A DNA stretch of 64,000 bases. It comes from Aliivibrio sp. EL58. GTDB lineage: Bacteria > Pseudomonadota > Gammaproteobacteria > Enterobacterales > Vibrionaceae. Location of the stretch: assembly GCF_900312675.1 (NCBI RefSeq), contig NZ_OMPC01000009.1, forward strand, positions 1,289,589 through 1,353,588, given 5' to 3'. The notes beneath the pieces are model-generated. The model made no database searches. It was not told the DNA's origin and saw nothing but the letters and a program-made list of their open reading frames with translations. Shown piece by piece: positions 55,467-64,000 of the stretch (position 1 is the stretch's first letter; each line of letters starts with the position of its first letter). Both the position numbers and the translations under genes were made by a program.

Positions 55467-55757
55467 ATGGCTGTTATCGTCAAATATGTAGTTGAGCGCA
55501 ACGGAGAAGAGAAGATGACTTTTACCTCTAAGACTGAAGCCGATGCTTATGACAAAATGCTGGATGTTGCAGATGAACTTTTTACTCTGCTAAATGAAAG
55601 TAATTTAATTGAAGATGAAGAGAAGCAAGAAGAGTTGTCTCTTTACCTAGCAAAACATAAAGAAGATGTATTAGTTGCATTAGGAGCAAAACGTAAACCT
55701 GCGCCTAAAAAGACAAAGATTGAAGCAGTAAAAGACGAAGAGTCTGACGCCGCTTAA
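55467..55757 (+). CDS. yebG: DNA-damage-inducible protein YebG
   Basis: YebG is a small SOS-induced protein of poorly defined role. The 96-residue product starts MAVIVKYVVERNGEEK and ends in a lysine-rich tail, the E. coli length. The open frame begins at 55407 but that part overlaps the LexA box; AGGAGAGA precedes the ATG at 55467. It is divergent from aox. Confidence 0.93.
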   Translation: MAVIVKYVVERNGEEKMTFTSKTEADAYDKMLDVADELFTLLNESNLIEDEEKQEELSLYLAKHKEDVLVALGAKRKPAPKKTKIEAVKDEESDAA

Positions 55758-55785
55758 TTCAAAAAAGAATACCACTTCAAATACT

Positions 55786-55816
55786 AATAGCAGCCTAATG
55801 AGCTGCTATTTTGTTT
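55786..55816 (+). terminator. Terminator of yebG
   Basis: AATAGCAGC and GCTGCTATT pair around CTAATGA, followed by TTGTTTTTT. Confidence 0.85.
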
Positions 55817-55977
55817 TTTAACTTCTACCTATCTATTTCCCCTTTCTTACACATTTTCTTCATTCTTAGTAAATATTTATTACTTTCGCCCTTCTATATC
55901 ACAGCAACTCTCTTTATGATGTGAAGTAAGATTTATTTTTAAATACTAATATTTATATGGAAATGGAGAATTATTAC

Positions 55978-57009
55978 ATGGCTCATTTTGCTCTTGCCTT
56001 TGGTACAGCGACAAAAAACCGCGACAATAAAATCATTGAAGCATTTTTCCCACACCCAGTATTAAACCCTTCTGAAGCGCTAGTTAATTCTATTGCTCAA
56101 GCAAGTGGTTATGCTGAAGGCAACCAGGCTATCGAAATTTCTTCTGAAGTTTGTACTGAACTTGCTAATGCATTTGCAGCAAACGGTGATGTGGCTAATG
56201 CTGCGTTCGCAGAAAAAGCAGTTCAATCTAAACAACCTCTTGTTCTTGTTGTTCTAGCGACTGATGAGCAATCTCAATCTGTTGCTGAAGGTTTCTTAAA
56301 GCTTCAACTTATCTCTAACCGTTTAGTTAAACCACATGGCACAGTATTAGACGGCATCTTTGGCCTTCTTCACAATATTGCGTGGACGAACCAAGGTCCT
56401 ATCGATCTTCCTGAACTTGCAGACCGTCAAATCGAAGCTCGTCTAGCAGGCGAAACTCTGACTGTAGATTGTGTTGATAAATTCCCTAAAATGGTGGATT
56501 ACGTTGTTCCTACTGGTATCCGCATTGCTGATACTTCACGTGTTCGTTTAGGCGCACATGTAGGTGAAGGCACTACAGTTATGCATGAAGGCTTCATCAA
56601 CTTTAACGCTGGTACTACTGGCGTGAGCATGGTTGAAGGTCGTATTTCTGCGGGTGTTGTTGTCGGTAATGGCTCTGATATTGGCGGTGGTGCTTCTATC
56701 ATGGGTACACTTTCTGGTGGCGGTAAGATGGTTATCTCTATTGGTGAGAACTGTCTACTTGGCGCAAATGCTGGTCTTGGTTTCCCAATGGGTGATCGTT
56801 GTACGATTGAATCTGGCCTATATGTTACTGCTGGCACAAAAGTAAGCATGCTAGACAACCAAGGTAAAGAAGTTGAAGTAGCGAAAGCTCGTGATCTTGC
56901 TGGCAAAACAGACCTTCTGTTCCGTCGCAACTCTATCACTGGTCAAATCGAATGTTTAACTAATAAATCTGCAGTTGAACTAAACAGCGAATTACACAGC
57001 AATAACTAA
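55978..57009 (+). CDS. dapD: Tetrahydrodipicolinate N-succinyltransferase DapD (long type)
   Basis: DapD succinylates tetrahydrodipicolinate in lysine and meso-diaminopimelate synthesis. The 343-residue product belongs to the long subfamily found in vibrios and pseudomonads, not the 274-residue E. coli type. A left-handed hexapeptide-repeat domain (about 180-270) shows GAHVGEGTTVMHEGF and GNGSDIGGGASIMG. The ATG at 55978 follows GGAG; an earlier ATG at 55957 would overlap this ribosome site. Confidence 0.95.
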   Translation: MAHFALAFGTATKNRDNKIIEAFFPHPVLNPSEALVNSIAQASGYAEGNQAIEISSEVCTELANAFAANGDVANAAFAEKAVQSKQPLVLVVLATDEQSQSVAEGFLKLQLISNRLVKPHGTVLDGIFGLLHNIAWTNQGPIDLPELADRQIEARLAGETLTVDCVDKFPKMVDYVVPTGIRIADTSRVRLGAHVGEGTTVMHEGFINFNAGTTGVSMVEGRISAGVVVGNGSDIGGGASIMGTLSGGGKMVISIGENCLLGANAGLGFPMGDRCTIESGLYVTAGTKVSMLDNQGKEVEVAKARDLAGKTDLLFRRNSITGQIECLTNKSAVELNSELHSNN

Positions 57010-57066
57010 TTTTTCGTTGCATGATTTGAGTATATTCATTCTCCATTCATGAAGACCAAGATAATA

Positions 57067-57104
57067 TTATGGCCAGTAACTAAATAGTTACTGGCCATTT
57101 TTTA
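57067..57104 (+). terminator. Terminator of dapD
   Basis: ATGGCCAGTAACT and AGTTACTGGCCAT form a perfect stem around AAAT, followed by TTTTTTATT. Confidence 0.92.
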
Positions 57105-57121
57105 TTTATATAGGAAACTCA

Positions 57122-57310
57122 ATGAGACTATTACTTGCTTTATTACTGCCTTGGTTACAGTTTTTTACTATAGGTCGTCCATTTAGCGGCATCATTTGTC
57201 TTATCTTACAAATAACCTTAATTGGTTGGATCCCTGCTGCTATTTGGTCGGTTTATGCGCTAAGCCAATATAGAACAGATGAAAAAATTAAAGACGCTTT
57301 TGGGCGATAG
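57122..57310 (+). CDS. YqaE/Pmp3-family small membrane protein
   Basis: The 62-residue product has two hydrophobic segments (about 2-17 and 24-46) separated by a polar turn, with the Pmp3-like IICLILQITLIGWIPAAIWSVYAL. Family members are small membrane proteins linked to stress. TAGGAAAC precedes the ATG. Confidence 0.78.
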   Translation: MRLLLALLLPWLQFFTIGRPFSGIICLILQITLIGWIPAAIWSVYALSQYRTDEKIKDAFGR

Positions 57311-57337
57311 ACATTAAACCCAAATAGTAATCGAACA

Positions 57338-58270
57338 TTAAGTTCGATAAGTATTAACGCTTTTTTCAATGGTTTGAATGAGTAGCTCTTTGAGCCATTG
57401 ATAGCGTTTATTTTCTTTATTTCTTGTCTGCCAAATTAATTGAATATCAAACTCACCTACATTAATTGGTGGCTCTGAATGCACTAATTTTTCTGAAAAA
57501 AGATCAAGCTGAGCCATTAACTCAGGTACTACACAAATTAAATCTCTTTTTTTCATTAAGTGTCTAATAGTTAAAAAATGTTTAGATGCAACGCTAACTG
57601 CACGATTCACCCCTAACGCTTTTAACTCTTTATCTACACCAGTTTTTAATGCTCCATCAGGACTCACTAGCGCATGGGGTAAAGAAATGTAATCAGCCAG
57701 ACTAATTGGTGCTTTAAATTGATGCCTCATGCCATCCCACATGCATACGTGTTTTTCGGTATATAACGTTTGGTATTGAAACTCTTTTTGTTCTGGTTTC
57801 ATGCTACCAATGATTAAATCAAGCGGCTCTGAATCAAATCTATCTTGGTAATTAGCTTTATCTACCGTGGTGAAACAGAGCTGTGCATTTGGTGCTAATT
57901 GATGAATTGCATCAAATATATCAGCGGCAAAAAGAAGCTCTGCGTAATCCGTCATTCCGATTTTAAACGTACCAGTAAATTCACTCACTTCAAATCTATC
58001 TACTTTTAAAATATCCCCTGAAATTGTCTGTAATACCTGAGTGATCATTGGATAGAGCTGATTAGCTTTAGCTGTTGGGATCATTTTATGCCCTTGTCGT
58101 TCAAACAAAGGATCACGCAACAACTCACGCAAGCGAGAGAGGCTGTGGCTCATCGCCGATTGCCCAACAAATAATTTATTCGCCGCTAATGAAACACTTT
58201 TTGTTTCCATTAATGCGCTAAACACGACCAATAAATTAAGATCCACTGCTTTCCAATTAATTTCATTCAT
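57338..58270 (-). CDS. LysR-family regulator divergent from chrA
   Basis: The 310-residue product has the LysR/NodD-type opening VDLNLLVVFSALMETKSVSLAANKLFVGQSAMSHSLSRL and a substrate-binding domain. The ATG at 58270 (MNEINWKAV) was chosen as the family-like start; the frame extends to 58360 and would overlap chrA. Its divergence from chrA suggests that it regulates that gene. Confidence 0.88.
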   Translation of the reverse strand: MNEINWKAVDLNLLVVFSALMETKSVSLAANKLFVGQSAMSHSLSRLRELLRDPLFERQGHKMIPTAKANQLYPMITQVLQTISGDILKVDRFEVSEFTGTFKIGMTDYAELLFAADIFDAIHQLAPNAQLCFTTVDKANYQDRFDSEPLDLIIGSMKPEQKEFQYQTLYTEKHVCMWDGMRHQFKAPISLADYISLPHALVSPDGALKTGVDKELKALGVNRAVSVASKHFLTIRHLMKKRDLICVVPELMAQLDLFSEKLVHSEPPINVGEFDIQLIWQTRNKENKRYQWLKELLIQTIEKSVNTYRT

Positions 58271-58380
58271 AGTTAGTAGTAATTTAATCGATTTGAATAA
58301 TTGGATAGTAACTCGTAATCTTACTTCCATCAAAACTGAATATCCAAATTTGGATGACACATCAAAAAGCTGAGTACATT

Positions 58381-59532
58381 ATGTTTGAAATATTTAAACG
58401 ATTTTTTCTTTTAGGTTGGGTTAGCTTCGGTGGGCCAGCTGCTCATATTGGCTATTTCAGAAATGAATTTGTTCAAAAGCGTGGTTGGATAACTGAAGAG
58501 GAATACGCTCAACTGATCGCCTTAAGTCAGTTCTTACCAGGGCCAGGTTCAAGCCAAGTGGGTTTTGCTTTGGGTTACCACAGAAAAGGACTCTTTGGTG
58601 CTCTACTCGCATCAATTGGTTTTACATTGCCTTCCATTCTTATCATGGTCTTATTAGCAAATATAAGCCATTCATTCTTTGGTAATGACATCTTTGAAGG
58701 CATCATTCATGGATTAAAATTATTAGCCGTTGTTGTCGTTGCTGATGCAATTATGGGAATGTATAAGAGTTTTTGTAAGGACAAAATCACCGTACTTTTA
58801 TGTATTATGACGGCGAGCTTGTTATTAATTCTCCCTTCTATAAGCACTCAATTAATTGCCTTATTAATTGCCGCTATCGTTGGACGAGTTTATCTAAAAT
58901 CAGAGCAACCTACTGAAGTTAAAAAAGAATCCAAAGGTATTAATTGGATACCGCTAGTTGTCTTTGGGCTTTGCTTCTTTGCTTTACCAGCTATTGTTAA
59001 TCATTCACCTTTGTTGGTGCTTTTTTCTGATTTTTTCCAAGCTGGTAGTTTAGTCTTTGGCGGTGGTCACGTAGTACTTCCATTACTGCAAAATATTGTT
59101 GGTGACCAAATTAGCACTGATAGTTTTTTAACTGGCTATGCTGCTGCACAGGCGGTTCCTGGCCCAATGTTTACCTTTGCTACTTTCTTAGGCTACGAGC
59201 TATGGAGTGAGCAACCTGTTCTTGGTGCTTTAATTGCAACGGTAGCTATTTTCTTACCGGGATTTTTATTAGTACTTGGGGTATTTAGTCATTGGCAAGT
59301 TCTTGCCCAAAAACCAGCATTAGCAGGGGCAATTACAGGAATTAATGCTGCTGTAGTCGGTTTGCTAATCGCTGCATTGTATGACCCTGTATTTACAAGT
59401 GCTGTAGGCTCGGGGCTAGATATGGCATTAGTAATTATTGGTTTTGCATTATTGAAGGTACTTAAACTACCGATTGTAGGTTTGGTGAGTTTCTTTATTG
59501 CGATTGGTGCTGCACTGCCATTTATTGCTTAA
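58381..59532 (+). CDS. chrA: Chromate transporter ChrA (CHR family, two-domain)
   Basis: ChrA-type proteins are membrane transporters that export chromate. The 383-residue product has two CHR domains with the repeated motifs GWVSFGGPAAHIGYF and LSQFLPGPGSSQVGFALG in the first half, and AGSLVFGGGHVVLPLLQ and AAQAVPGPMFTFATFLG in the second. Chromate resistance in this organism is not shown by the sequence. The ATG at 58381 is the family start. Confidence 0.9.
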   Translation: MFEIFKRFFLLGWVSFGGPAAHIGYFRNEFVQKRGWITEEEYAQLIALSQFLPGPGSSQVGFALGYHRKGLFGALLASIGFTLPSILIMVLLANISHSFFGNDIFEGIIHGLKLLAVVVVADAIMGMYKSFCKDKITVLLCIMTASLLLILPSISTQLIALLIAAIVGRVYLKSEQPTEVKKESKGINWIPLVVFGLCFFALPAIVNHSPLLVLFSDFFQAGSLVFGGGHVVLPLLQNIVGDQISTDSFLTGYAAAQAVPGPMFTFATFLGYELWSEQPVLGALIATVAIFLPGFLLVLGVFSHWQVLAQKPALAGAITGINAAVVGLLIAALYDPVFTSAVGSGLDMALVIIGFALLKVLKLPIVGLVSFFIAIGAALPFIA

Positions 59533-59536
59533 TTAC

Positions 59537-59570
59537 TTGATTAGACTCAGAATACTCTGGGTCTAATCAA
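59537..59570. terminator. Bidirectional terminator between chrA and pilV, containing the pilV stop
   Basis: TTGATTAGACTCAG (59537-59550) and CTGGGTCTAATCAA (59557-59570) pair with one G-T. The TAG stop codon of pilV (59563-59565) lies inside the right arm. Confidence 0.8.
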
Positions 59571-59988
59571 ACTCACTGTACCGTGATAGCATCGTTTGTA
59601 AGACCACCTCTTGAGTTTCACCCCACCTATTCTCCCACTGCGCTTTTACTTGTATCTCTTTTAAACTAACGATACTTACCCCTGAAATAATTGTTGGCAG
59701 ACTATCAAAAACAGACCAAGTGACATGATACCCATTAATTAATTCTGCTGACTCTTCTGTTGCAATAGAGCTAAATGAAATCGTCCCGCCTTCACCATCT
59801 ATTGATCGGATTCTAAAATACTCTAACTTTGATTCTGCAGCATATAATGCACCAATACTGGCTGCAGCGTATTCTGACTTTTTATCAATAAATACTTGTA
59901 GCTTAATTAAGCCAATGACACCGACAGTAAGTAAAACAAACGAAATAAGAACTTCTAGTAAACTAAAACCTTGCTGCTTAAAAATCAT
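59563..59988 (-). CDS. pilV: Minor type IV pilin, PilV-like
   Basis: The 141-residue prepilin has the processing site G/FSLLEV with Glu5 and a hydrophobic helix (FVLLTVGVIGLIKLQ), followed by a beta domain typical of PilV (IKVQAQWENRWGET-like). Minor pilins prime and decorate the pilus. It overlaps the end of the preceding gene by 11 bases and is the last of four overlapping genes. Confidence 0.85.
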   Translation of the reverse strand: MIFKQQGFSLLEVLISFVLLTVGVIGLIKLQVFIDKKSEYAAASIGALYAAESKLEYFRIRSIDGEGGTISFSSIATEESAELINGYHVTWSVFDSLPTIISGVSIVSLKEIQVKAQWENRWGETQEVVLQTMLSRYSEFD

Positions 59989-61243
59989 GCCACGATCCCT
60001 CTTTCCAGCGCGGTTGAACTAGTTCAGAAATAAGGTTTTGGATAATATCGCTATTATATTTAAAACTAGCACTAGTATAAAAAATGGCTGACTGATCTTG
60101 CGTATCAAAAAATTGTCCGCCATTTAATGTAAAGGCGCCATGTTGATAAAACGAAGCGCTAGATAAAAAAGACGATGGGAAAATAGAATTTATAACTCCT
60201 CCATGTGGGTATAAGAAGTTGTAAGTATCCGTACCTATCCAATTTGAACCATCTTTAGGTACTTTATAATCATAGTTAAAATGGAAGAGAACCCCTTTCA
60301 TCTCTTTTGCAATAACACCATTTGGAGCCCCCATAATAGAAAACGATCCATCATGAATCATAATAAAACTGCCATCCGTATGCTTATTCATCGCCTCAGA
60401 AAAACCTTGGTATTCCACTGAAGTGATCTCACAACTTCCTTCAACCCAAATAAACTTATTGTTGGCATTTAGTTTATTTATTAATTGCGTACCACAATTG
60501 GATAAGCGTTTTCCTGCAGGTGTTTCTCCTCCATATAACACAGTAAATTTACCATTATCTCTGATAGTATTATGCTGACTGGGGTCTATACCAAAAATAT
60601 CTTTAAATGGAGAGATCGAGACATCTTGTTTGAAATCTGATTTAAGCCCTAGACTTCCCATTGAGGTATTCGTTTTATAGCCAGTGTTACAATCTTTACC
60701 TTGGTGATTAAAGTCTCGACTAGATGTAATACTTGTTTTCACACCTTGGTTTACAACACTGCCATTGGCGTCGATCAAATTTTTATATCTCACTGCGATA
60801 CACTCCCAACCATCGTTACCTAAACGAACAGGATCGGGAACATCTATTGAAATACTGCTATGAAAATACAAATTCGATGATGATTTAATGACGCCATCAC
60901 CACCAGTTCCTCCTATGATAAAGGTCTTTCTTACTCTCTGAGCATTCTTCACTGATTCAATTTGATAGTTAGTCTCTTTAACGATAGTTAGTGAACTTAA
61001 AGATAACGGTTTGCACTCTTCAATATCCCCATGAGGAAGCATCCCTAATGCCGTTACTTTTGCATATACACATTCAATCCCTCCTTCTGCCGCCCAATAG
61101 CCCTTTCTCGCTTCAATTTCATTTTGAGCTCGTTTTATTTGATAAAAAATATGCTTATAACTTGCTAAGGAAAGTATTAAAGAAGCCATTAAAATAACAC
61201 TCGATACAAGTAAGGTAATTGCACCTTGTTGTTTGATTATCAT
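59978..61243 (-). CDS. PilX-like minor pilin with large C-terminal domain
   Basis: The 421-residue protein starts MIIKQQGAITLLVSSVILMASL: a prepilin-like helix with G/A at the cleavage site and no Glu5, as in PilX and GspK-type minor pilins. It then has the PilX-like AAEGGIECV segment. The rest (about 130-421) is a long beta-rich domain without similarity I can name, roughly twice the usual PilX size. It overlaps pilW by four bases. Confidence 0.75.
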   Translation of the reverse strand: MIIKQQGAITLLVSSVILMASLILSLASYKHIFYQIKRAQNEIEARKGYWAAEGGIECVYAKVTALGMLPHGDIEECKPLSLSSLTIVKETNYQIESVKNAQRVRKTFIIGGTGGDGVIKSSSNLYFHSSISIDVPDPVRLGNDGWECIAVRYKNLIDANGSVVNQGVKTSITSSRDFNHQGKDCNTGYKTNTSMGSLGLKSDFKQDVSISPFKDIFGIDPSQHNTIRDNGKFTVLYGGETPAGKRLSNCGTQLINKLNANNKFIWVEGSCEITSVEYQGFSEAMNKHTDGSFIMIHDGSFSIMGAPNGVIAKEMKGVLFHFNYDYKVPKDGSNWIGTDTYNFLYPHGGVINSIFPSSFLSSASFYQHGAFTLNGGQFFDTQDQSAIFYTSASFKYNSDIIQNLISELVQPRWKEGSWHDF

Positions 61244-61836
61244 TGCCAGTTCCTCTGCGTAAGCTGAATTTTAGAGGAGTGTTGATGAGAGGTATTTTTA
61301 AGCTTTACGGTTGCAGATATAGATAAATAAGCAGAACTCACCGAGCGATTAAGAGAGGTTTGAACAAGTGTAAAATCCGTCATCGTCATAATATCTGTAT
61401 CTAATAAAGAATAAAAACGAGTACAAAAATTAATATCGGGTATCGATGACAAGTTAGATTTCGTACATATTTTTAATGTGTCAGACGCATATTTTATGCT
61501 AATACCTCGCCATTGCTCAGGTAATTCTGACGTTTTATAAACGTAACTTAATTGCTCACCTGAAACGTGTATGACGTTACTTGCTCCAGAAAGCACCGCT
61601 GAATAGTGACTACTTCCATTGAAGCCAGCTCGATGGCTCTCTTCTTTTATAAAGCGTAATGCATCATTAAGCTCTTGAATTAATAGAAGGTTCTGACTTC
61701 TATCTGCATATAACTTTTGTCCCTTTAAATAGATACTCCCAATAAGCGTTAGCACTATAATCCCGATAGTAGAAGCAACAAGCAATTCAATCAAAGAAAT
61801 GCCACATTGTTTTTGTCTAGCACTTCTTATAACCAT
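61240..61836 (-). CDS. pilW: Minor type IV pilin, PilW-like
   Basis: The 198-residue prepilin has the site G/ISLIELLVASTIG with Glu5 and the PilW-like helix IGIIVLTLIGSIYLKGQKLY. It overlaps the fimT-like gene by 20 bases. It is distinct from the TPR lipoprotein PilW/PilF at 1.5-2.3 kb. Confidence 0.8.
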   Translation of the reverse strand: MVIRSARQKQCGISLIELLVASTIGIIVLTLIGSIYLKGQKLYADRSQNLLLIQELNDALRFIKEESHRAGFNGSSHYSAVLSGASNVIHVSGEQLSYVYKTSELPEQWRGISIKYASDTLKICTKSNLSSIPDINFCTRFYSLLDTDIMTMTDFTLVQTSLNRSVSSAYLSISATVKLKNTSHQHSSKIQLTQRNWQ

Positions 61837-62317
61837 AGTGATCCTCCCCTTCAGAACATATTCTGATCCGCCCCGTAATATGGTGAATTAATAGTTTCAA
61901 TTTTTTACTTCTATCTTTATAAAGCAAAAAACTGGCTGGCATATGGGGAGTGGCTCTAACAGGGTTTAATACAAGCGATGACATGTTTGAGGAGAGTACT
62001 AACTGAGGGTAATTTGTTGAATGTAAATAAGTAATAGAAGAAATTTGAGCTTCAGAAATCGTTGTTAATGAACTGTCCTCAGGGTTAAGAGAGAGTATCC
62101 AATCATTCGTTTCCTTTATGTAAAAAATCTTAAGCGCTTTATTTTGCAGTACTGATTCTGACTTTGCTTGAATTAAAAAACCTTCTAGGTCACCTAATAG
62201 GCGTTTTATTTTTTGCTGTTCAAGAAGATAAGAAAAACTCGGCACCGCTGACATCAACAAAGTGGCAAGTACAATAATAGTGATAAGTAATTCAAGTAAA
62301 GTAAAGCCGCGAGGCAT
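61817..62317 (-). CDS. fimT: Minor type IV pilin, FimT/GspH-like
   Basis: The 166-residue prepilin has a very short leader, MPRG/FTLLELLITIIVLATLLMSAVPSF, with Glu5, then a GspH/FimT-like beta domain. It is the first gene of the four-gene minor pilin run; all junctions overlap, so translation is coupled. Confidence 0.82.
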   Translation of the reverse strand: MPRGFTLLELLITIIVLATLLMSAVPSFSYLLEQQKIKRLLGDLEGFLIQAKSESVLQNKALKIFYIKETNDWILSLNPEDSSLTTISEAQISSITYLHSTNYPQLVLSSNMSSLVLNPVRATPHMPASFLLYKDRSKKLKLLIHHITGRIRICSEGEDHYGYKKC

Positions 62318-62419
62318 TTCGCAATTTCCTTTGCAACATTCCGATTTGGAATTTTCATCTTGCTAGGAAGAGTAGCACTGTTTAAAACTAGTTATATTAT
62401 CTTTCAATGAGTTATCGGA

Positions 62420-62893
62420 ATGATTCGAATTTTCAGTATATCAAAAGCACTCAAGTTTCATCATGGCGTGACATTGATCGAATTACTTATCGTTGTTGCA
62501 ATAATTTCTATTTTGGCAACGGTTGCTTATCCTAGTTACATGGTACACGTATTAAAAAGTCATCGAATGGAAGCTATGTCCGCATTAACCAAGACCCAAC
62601 TTCATATTGAAAGTTTATATTCAACAAGAGCAGAAGCAACGGCAAAAGATCGATATAAAGCTTTGCTAGAATTAGTTATCAATAAAGAAATAGGTTCTTG
62701 TTTAATCGATAATGTGTGTGACATTGATAATAAAAGATACCATTTATCTTATGATCTCACAGGATCAGGGATCAACACCTACATCTTATCAGCCACTCCA
62801 CAGGGTAATTTAGGACAAGATAAAGACGCTTGTGGGATATTGAACCTTAATGCAGCAGGAGTTGGTTCAGGAGAAGATACACGCTGTTGGTAG
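62420..62893 (+). CDS. pilE: Type IV pilin PilE-like
   Basis: The 157-residue prepilin has a 16-residue leader, then G/VTLIELLIVVAIISILATVAYPSY with Glu5, the PilE/ComP-type opening. Two cysteine pairs (SCLIDNVC and the C-terminal DACG...RCW) could form disulfides. It is divergent from the minor pilin run with about 100 bases between them, which suggests a shared promoter region. Confidence 0.85.
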   Translation: MIRIFSISKALKFHHGVTLIELLIVVAIISILATVAYPSYMVHVLKSHRMEAMSALTKTQLHIESLYSTRAEATAKDRYKALLELVINKEIGSCLIDNVCDIDNKRYHLSYDLTGSGINTYILSATPQGNLGQDKDACGILNLNAAGVGSGEDTRCW

Positions 62894-62953
62894 TAGAAAG
62901 TATATGTTCTTATGGTAGGGGAATAAGCAGCTCTTTTCTCAAATTCCAAACAG

Positions 62954-62989
62954 TAAGAAGGCTCATATCTTTCGATATGAGCCTTCTTA
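62954..62989. terminator. Stem-loop terminator at the end of the rrn operon
   Basis: TAAGAAGGCTCATATC (62954-62969) and GATATGAGCCTTCTTA (62974-62989) are perfect 16-bp arms around TTTC. It lies downstream of tRNA-Trp and ends the leftward rRNA-tRNA transcript. Confidence 0.75.
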
Positions 62990-62993
62990 AGTA

Positions 62994-63070
62994 TGGCAGG
63001 GGTGGAGAGATTCGAACTCCCAACACGCGGATTTGGAATCCGCTGCTCTGCCAGTTGGAGCTACACCCCT
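62994..63070 (-). tRNA. tRNA-Trp (anticodon CCA)
   Basis: The 77-base minus-strand sequence folds as a cloverleaf: acceptor AGGGGTG/CACCCCT, D arm GCTC/GAGC, anticodon stem GCGGA/TCCGC with loop TTCCAAA, TTCGAAT loop, discriminator G and encoded CCA. It closely resembles E. coli tRNA-Trp. Confidence 0.96.
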
Positions 63071-63102
63071 GTAGTAATTTTAAAGACTTAACTATAAATA
63101 AG

Positions 63103-63179
63103 TGGCGGAGTGGACGGGACTCGAACCCGCGACCCCCGGCGTGACAGGCCGGTATTCTAACCAACTGAACTACCACTCC
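63103..63179 (-). tRNA. tRNA-Asp (anticodon GTC)
   Basis: The 77-base minus-strand cloverleaf has acceptor GGAGTGG/CCACTCC, anticodon loop CTGTCAC, TTCGAGT T-loop, discriminator G and CCA. It lies between the 5S gene and tRNA-Trp, as in E. coli rrn operons with distal Asp and Trp tRNAs. Confidence 0.96.
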
Positions 63180-63269
63180 GCAGTGTCTATTCAGCATAAT
63201 GCTATTACTTAAATAAAACATATTATGTTTTATTCTGTTTTTATCTTTAAAAAGATAAAAACTAATTTA

Positions 63270-63389
63270 AAGCCTGGCGATGTCCTACTCTCACATGGGG
63301 AAACCCCACACTACCATCGGCGCTATTACGTTTCACTTCTGAGTTCGGCATGGGATCAGGTGGGTCCATAACGCTATGGTCGCCAAGCA
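63270..63389 (-). rRNA. 5S ribosomal RNA
   Basis: On the minus strand, GGCGACCATAGCG opens and the ending AGAGTAGGACATCGCC closes a 120-base gene, with the conserved CCGAACTCAGAAGTGAAACG stretch. The ends are accurate to a few bases. Confidence 0.95.
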
Positions 63390-63495
63390 AATTCTTTAAT
63401 TCGGAAAGCTGTTTCTCTATATAAAGAGCTGTTCTTAATCACATTCAATATCGTTCTTGCAACTTCAAATCCGTTCAAAACCCCTTGGGTGTTGT

Positions 63496-64000
<505 letters not shown>

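Noticed and set aside
55817..55977. Lysine riboswitch or attenuator before dapD
   Set aside because: The leader is short and AT-rich without the lysine-aptamer motifs.
62887..63221. Open frames of 85 and 103 codons on both strands
   Set aside because: They run through tRNA-Trp and tRNA-Asp and encode typical tRNA-derived peptides.

Overview
The window is an ordinary-looking stretch of low-GC gammaproteobacterial chromosome. Gene content, gene order and RNA genes point to the Vibrionaceae, most likely the Aliivibrio (Vibrio fischeri) clade. Supporting signs are a Vibrio-type isc cluster, a 343-residue DapD, a CsrB sRNA, an alternative oxidase gene with an NsrR-type operator, and many short palindromic or heptameric intergenic repeats. 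The species call is an inference from recollection, not from a search. No prophage, insertion sequence, CRISPR array or integron was found.

Layout. 1-2.3 kb holds the 3' part of rlmN-pilW-rodZ-ispG (ispG is cut by the window edge). rlmN, ndk and pepB follow to 5.5 kb. 5.8-11.5 kb is the complete iron-sulfur assembly cluster iscR-iscS-iscU-iscA-hscB-hscA-fdx-iscX, read leftward, with two abutting IscR-type boxes in front of iscR. trmJ and suhB diverge at 12.4 kb; truC/yqcC and two DUF genes (DUF3549, DUF3301) reach 16 kb. 16.0-23.2 kb is a beta-glycoside uptake locus read leftward: PTS IIC, IIB, GH1 6-phospho-beta-glycosidase, BglK-type ROK kinase, PTS IIA, LacI regulator, LamB-type porin. It is headed by a 35-bp perfect palindrome with two ACCGGT cores.

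23.3-24.0 kb holds no protein gene but encodes a CsrB-family sRNA (about 29 GGA motifs) with a GacA/UvrY/VarA-type palindrome upstream. A small-ORF/yaiI pair, a DUF2310 zinc-ribbon gene, syd and queF follow. Two signalling genes come next (a TPR protein with a decayed GGDEF domain, and a diguanylate cyclase with an SGEEF motif), then ppnN and xni. 33.9-41 kb is the conserved rlmM-ygdD-gcvA / gcvB / csdA-csdE-tcdA-mltA block; GcvB sRNA lies between gcvA and csdA. argA, an SMR transporter and recD-recB-recC fill 41-52.5 kb.

From 52.6 kb come a TDT/SLAC1 transporter with divergent LysR gene, the alternative oxidase gene, yebG with a LexA-type box, dapD, a Pmp3-like peptide and a LysR/chrA divergent pair. 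A minor type IV pilin operon (fimT-pilW-pilX-pilV) and a divergent pilE-like gene precede the distal end of a leftward rRNA operon (23S 3' part, 5S, tRNA-Asp, tRNA-Trp).

The most informative non-coding signals are the two sRNAs, the regulator boxes that match their gene's known regulon (IscR, NsrR, LexA, VarA/UvrY), and a family of small repeats. Two of these repeats share a TAGGGAC unit that supplies the stop codon of the adjacent gene. I did not find a clearly undescribed multi-gene system. The best candidates for follow-up are the beta-glycoside locus with two apparent phosphorylation routes, the stop-codon repeat, and the structured recC-recB gap.
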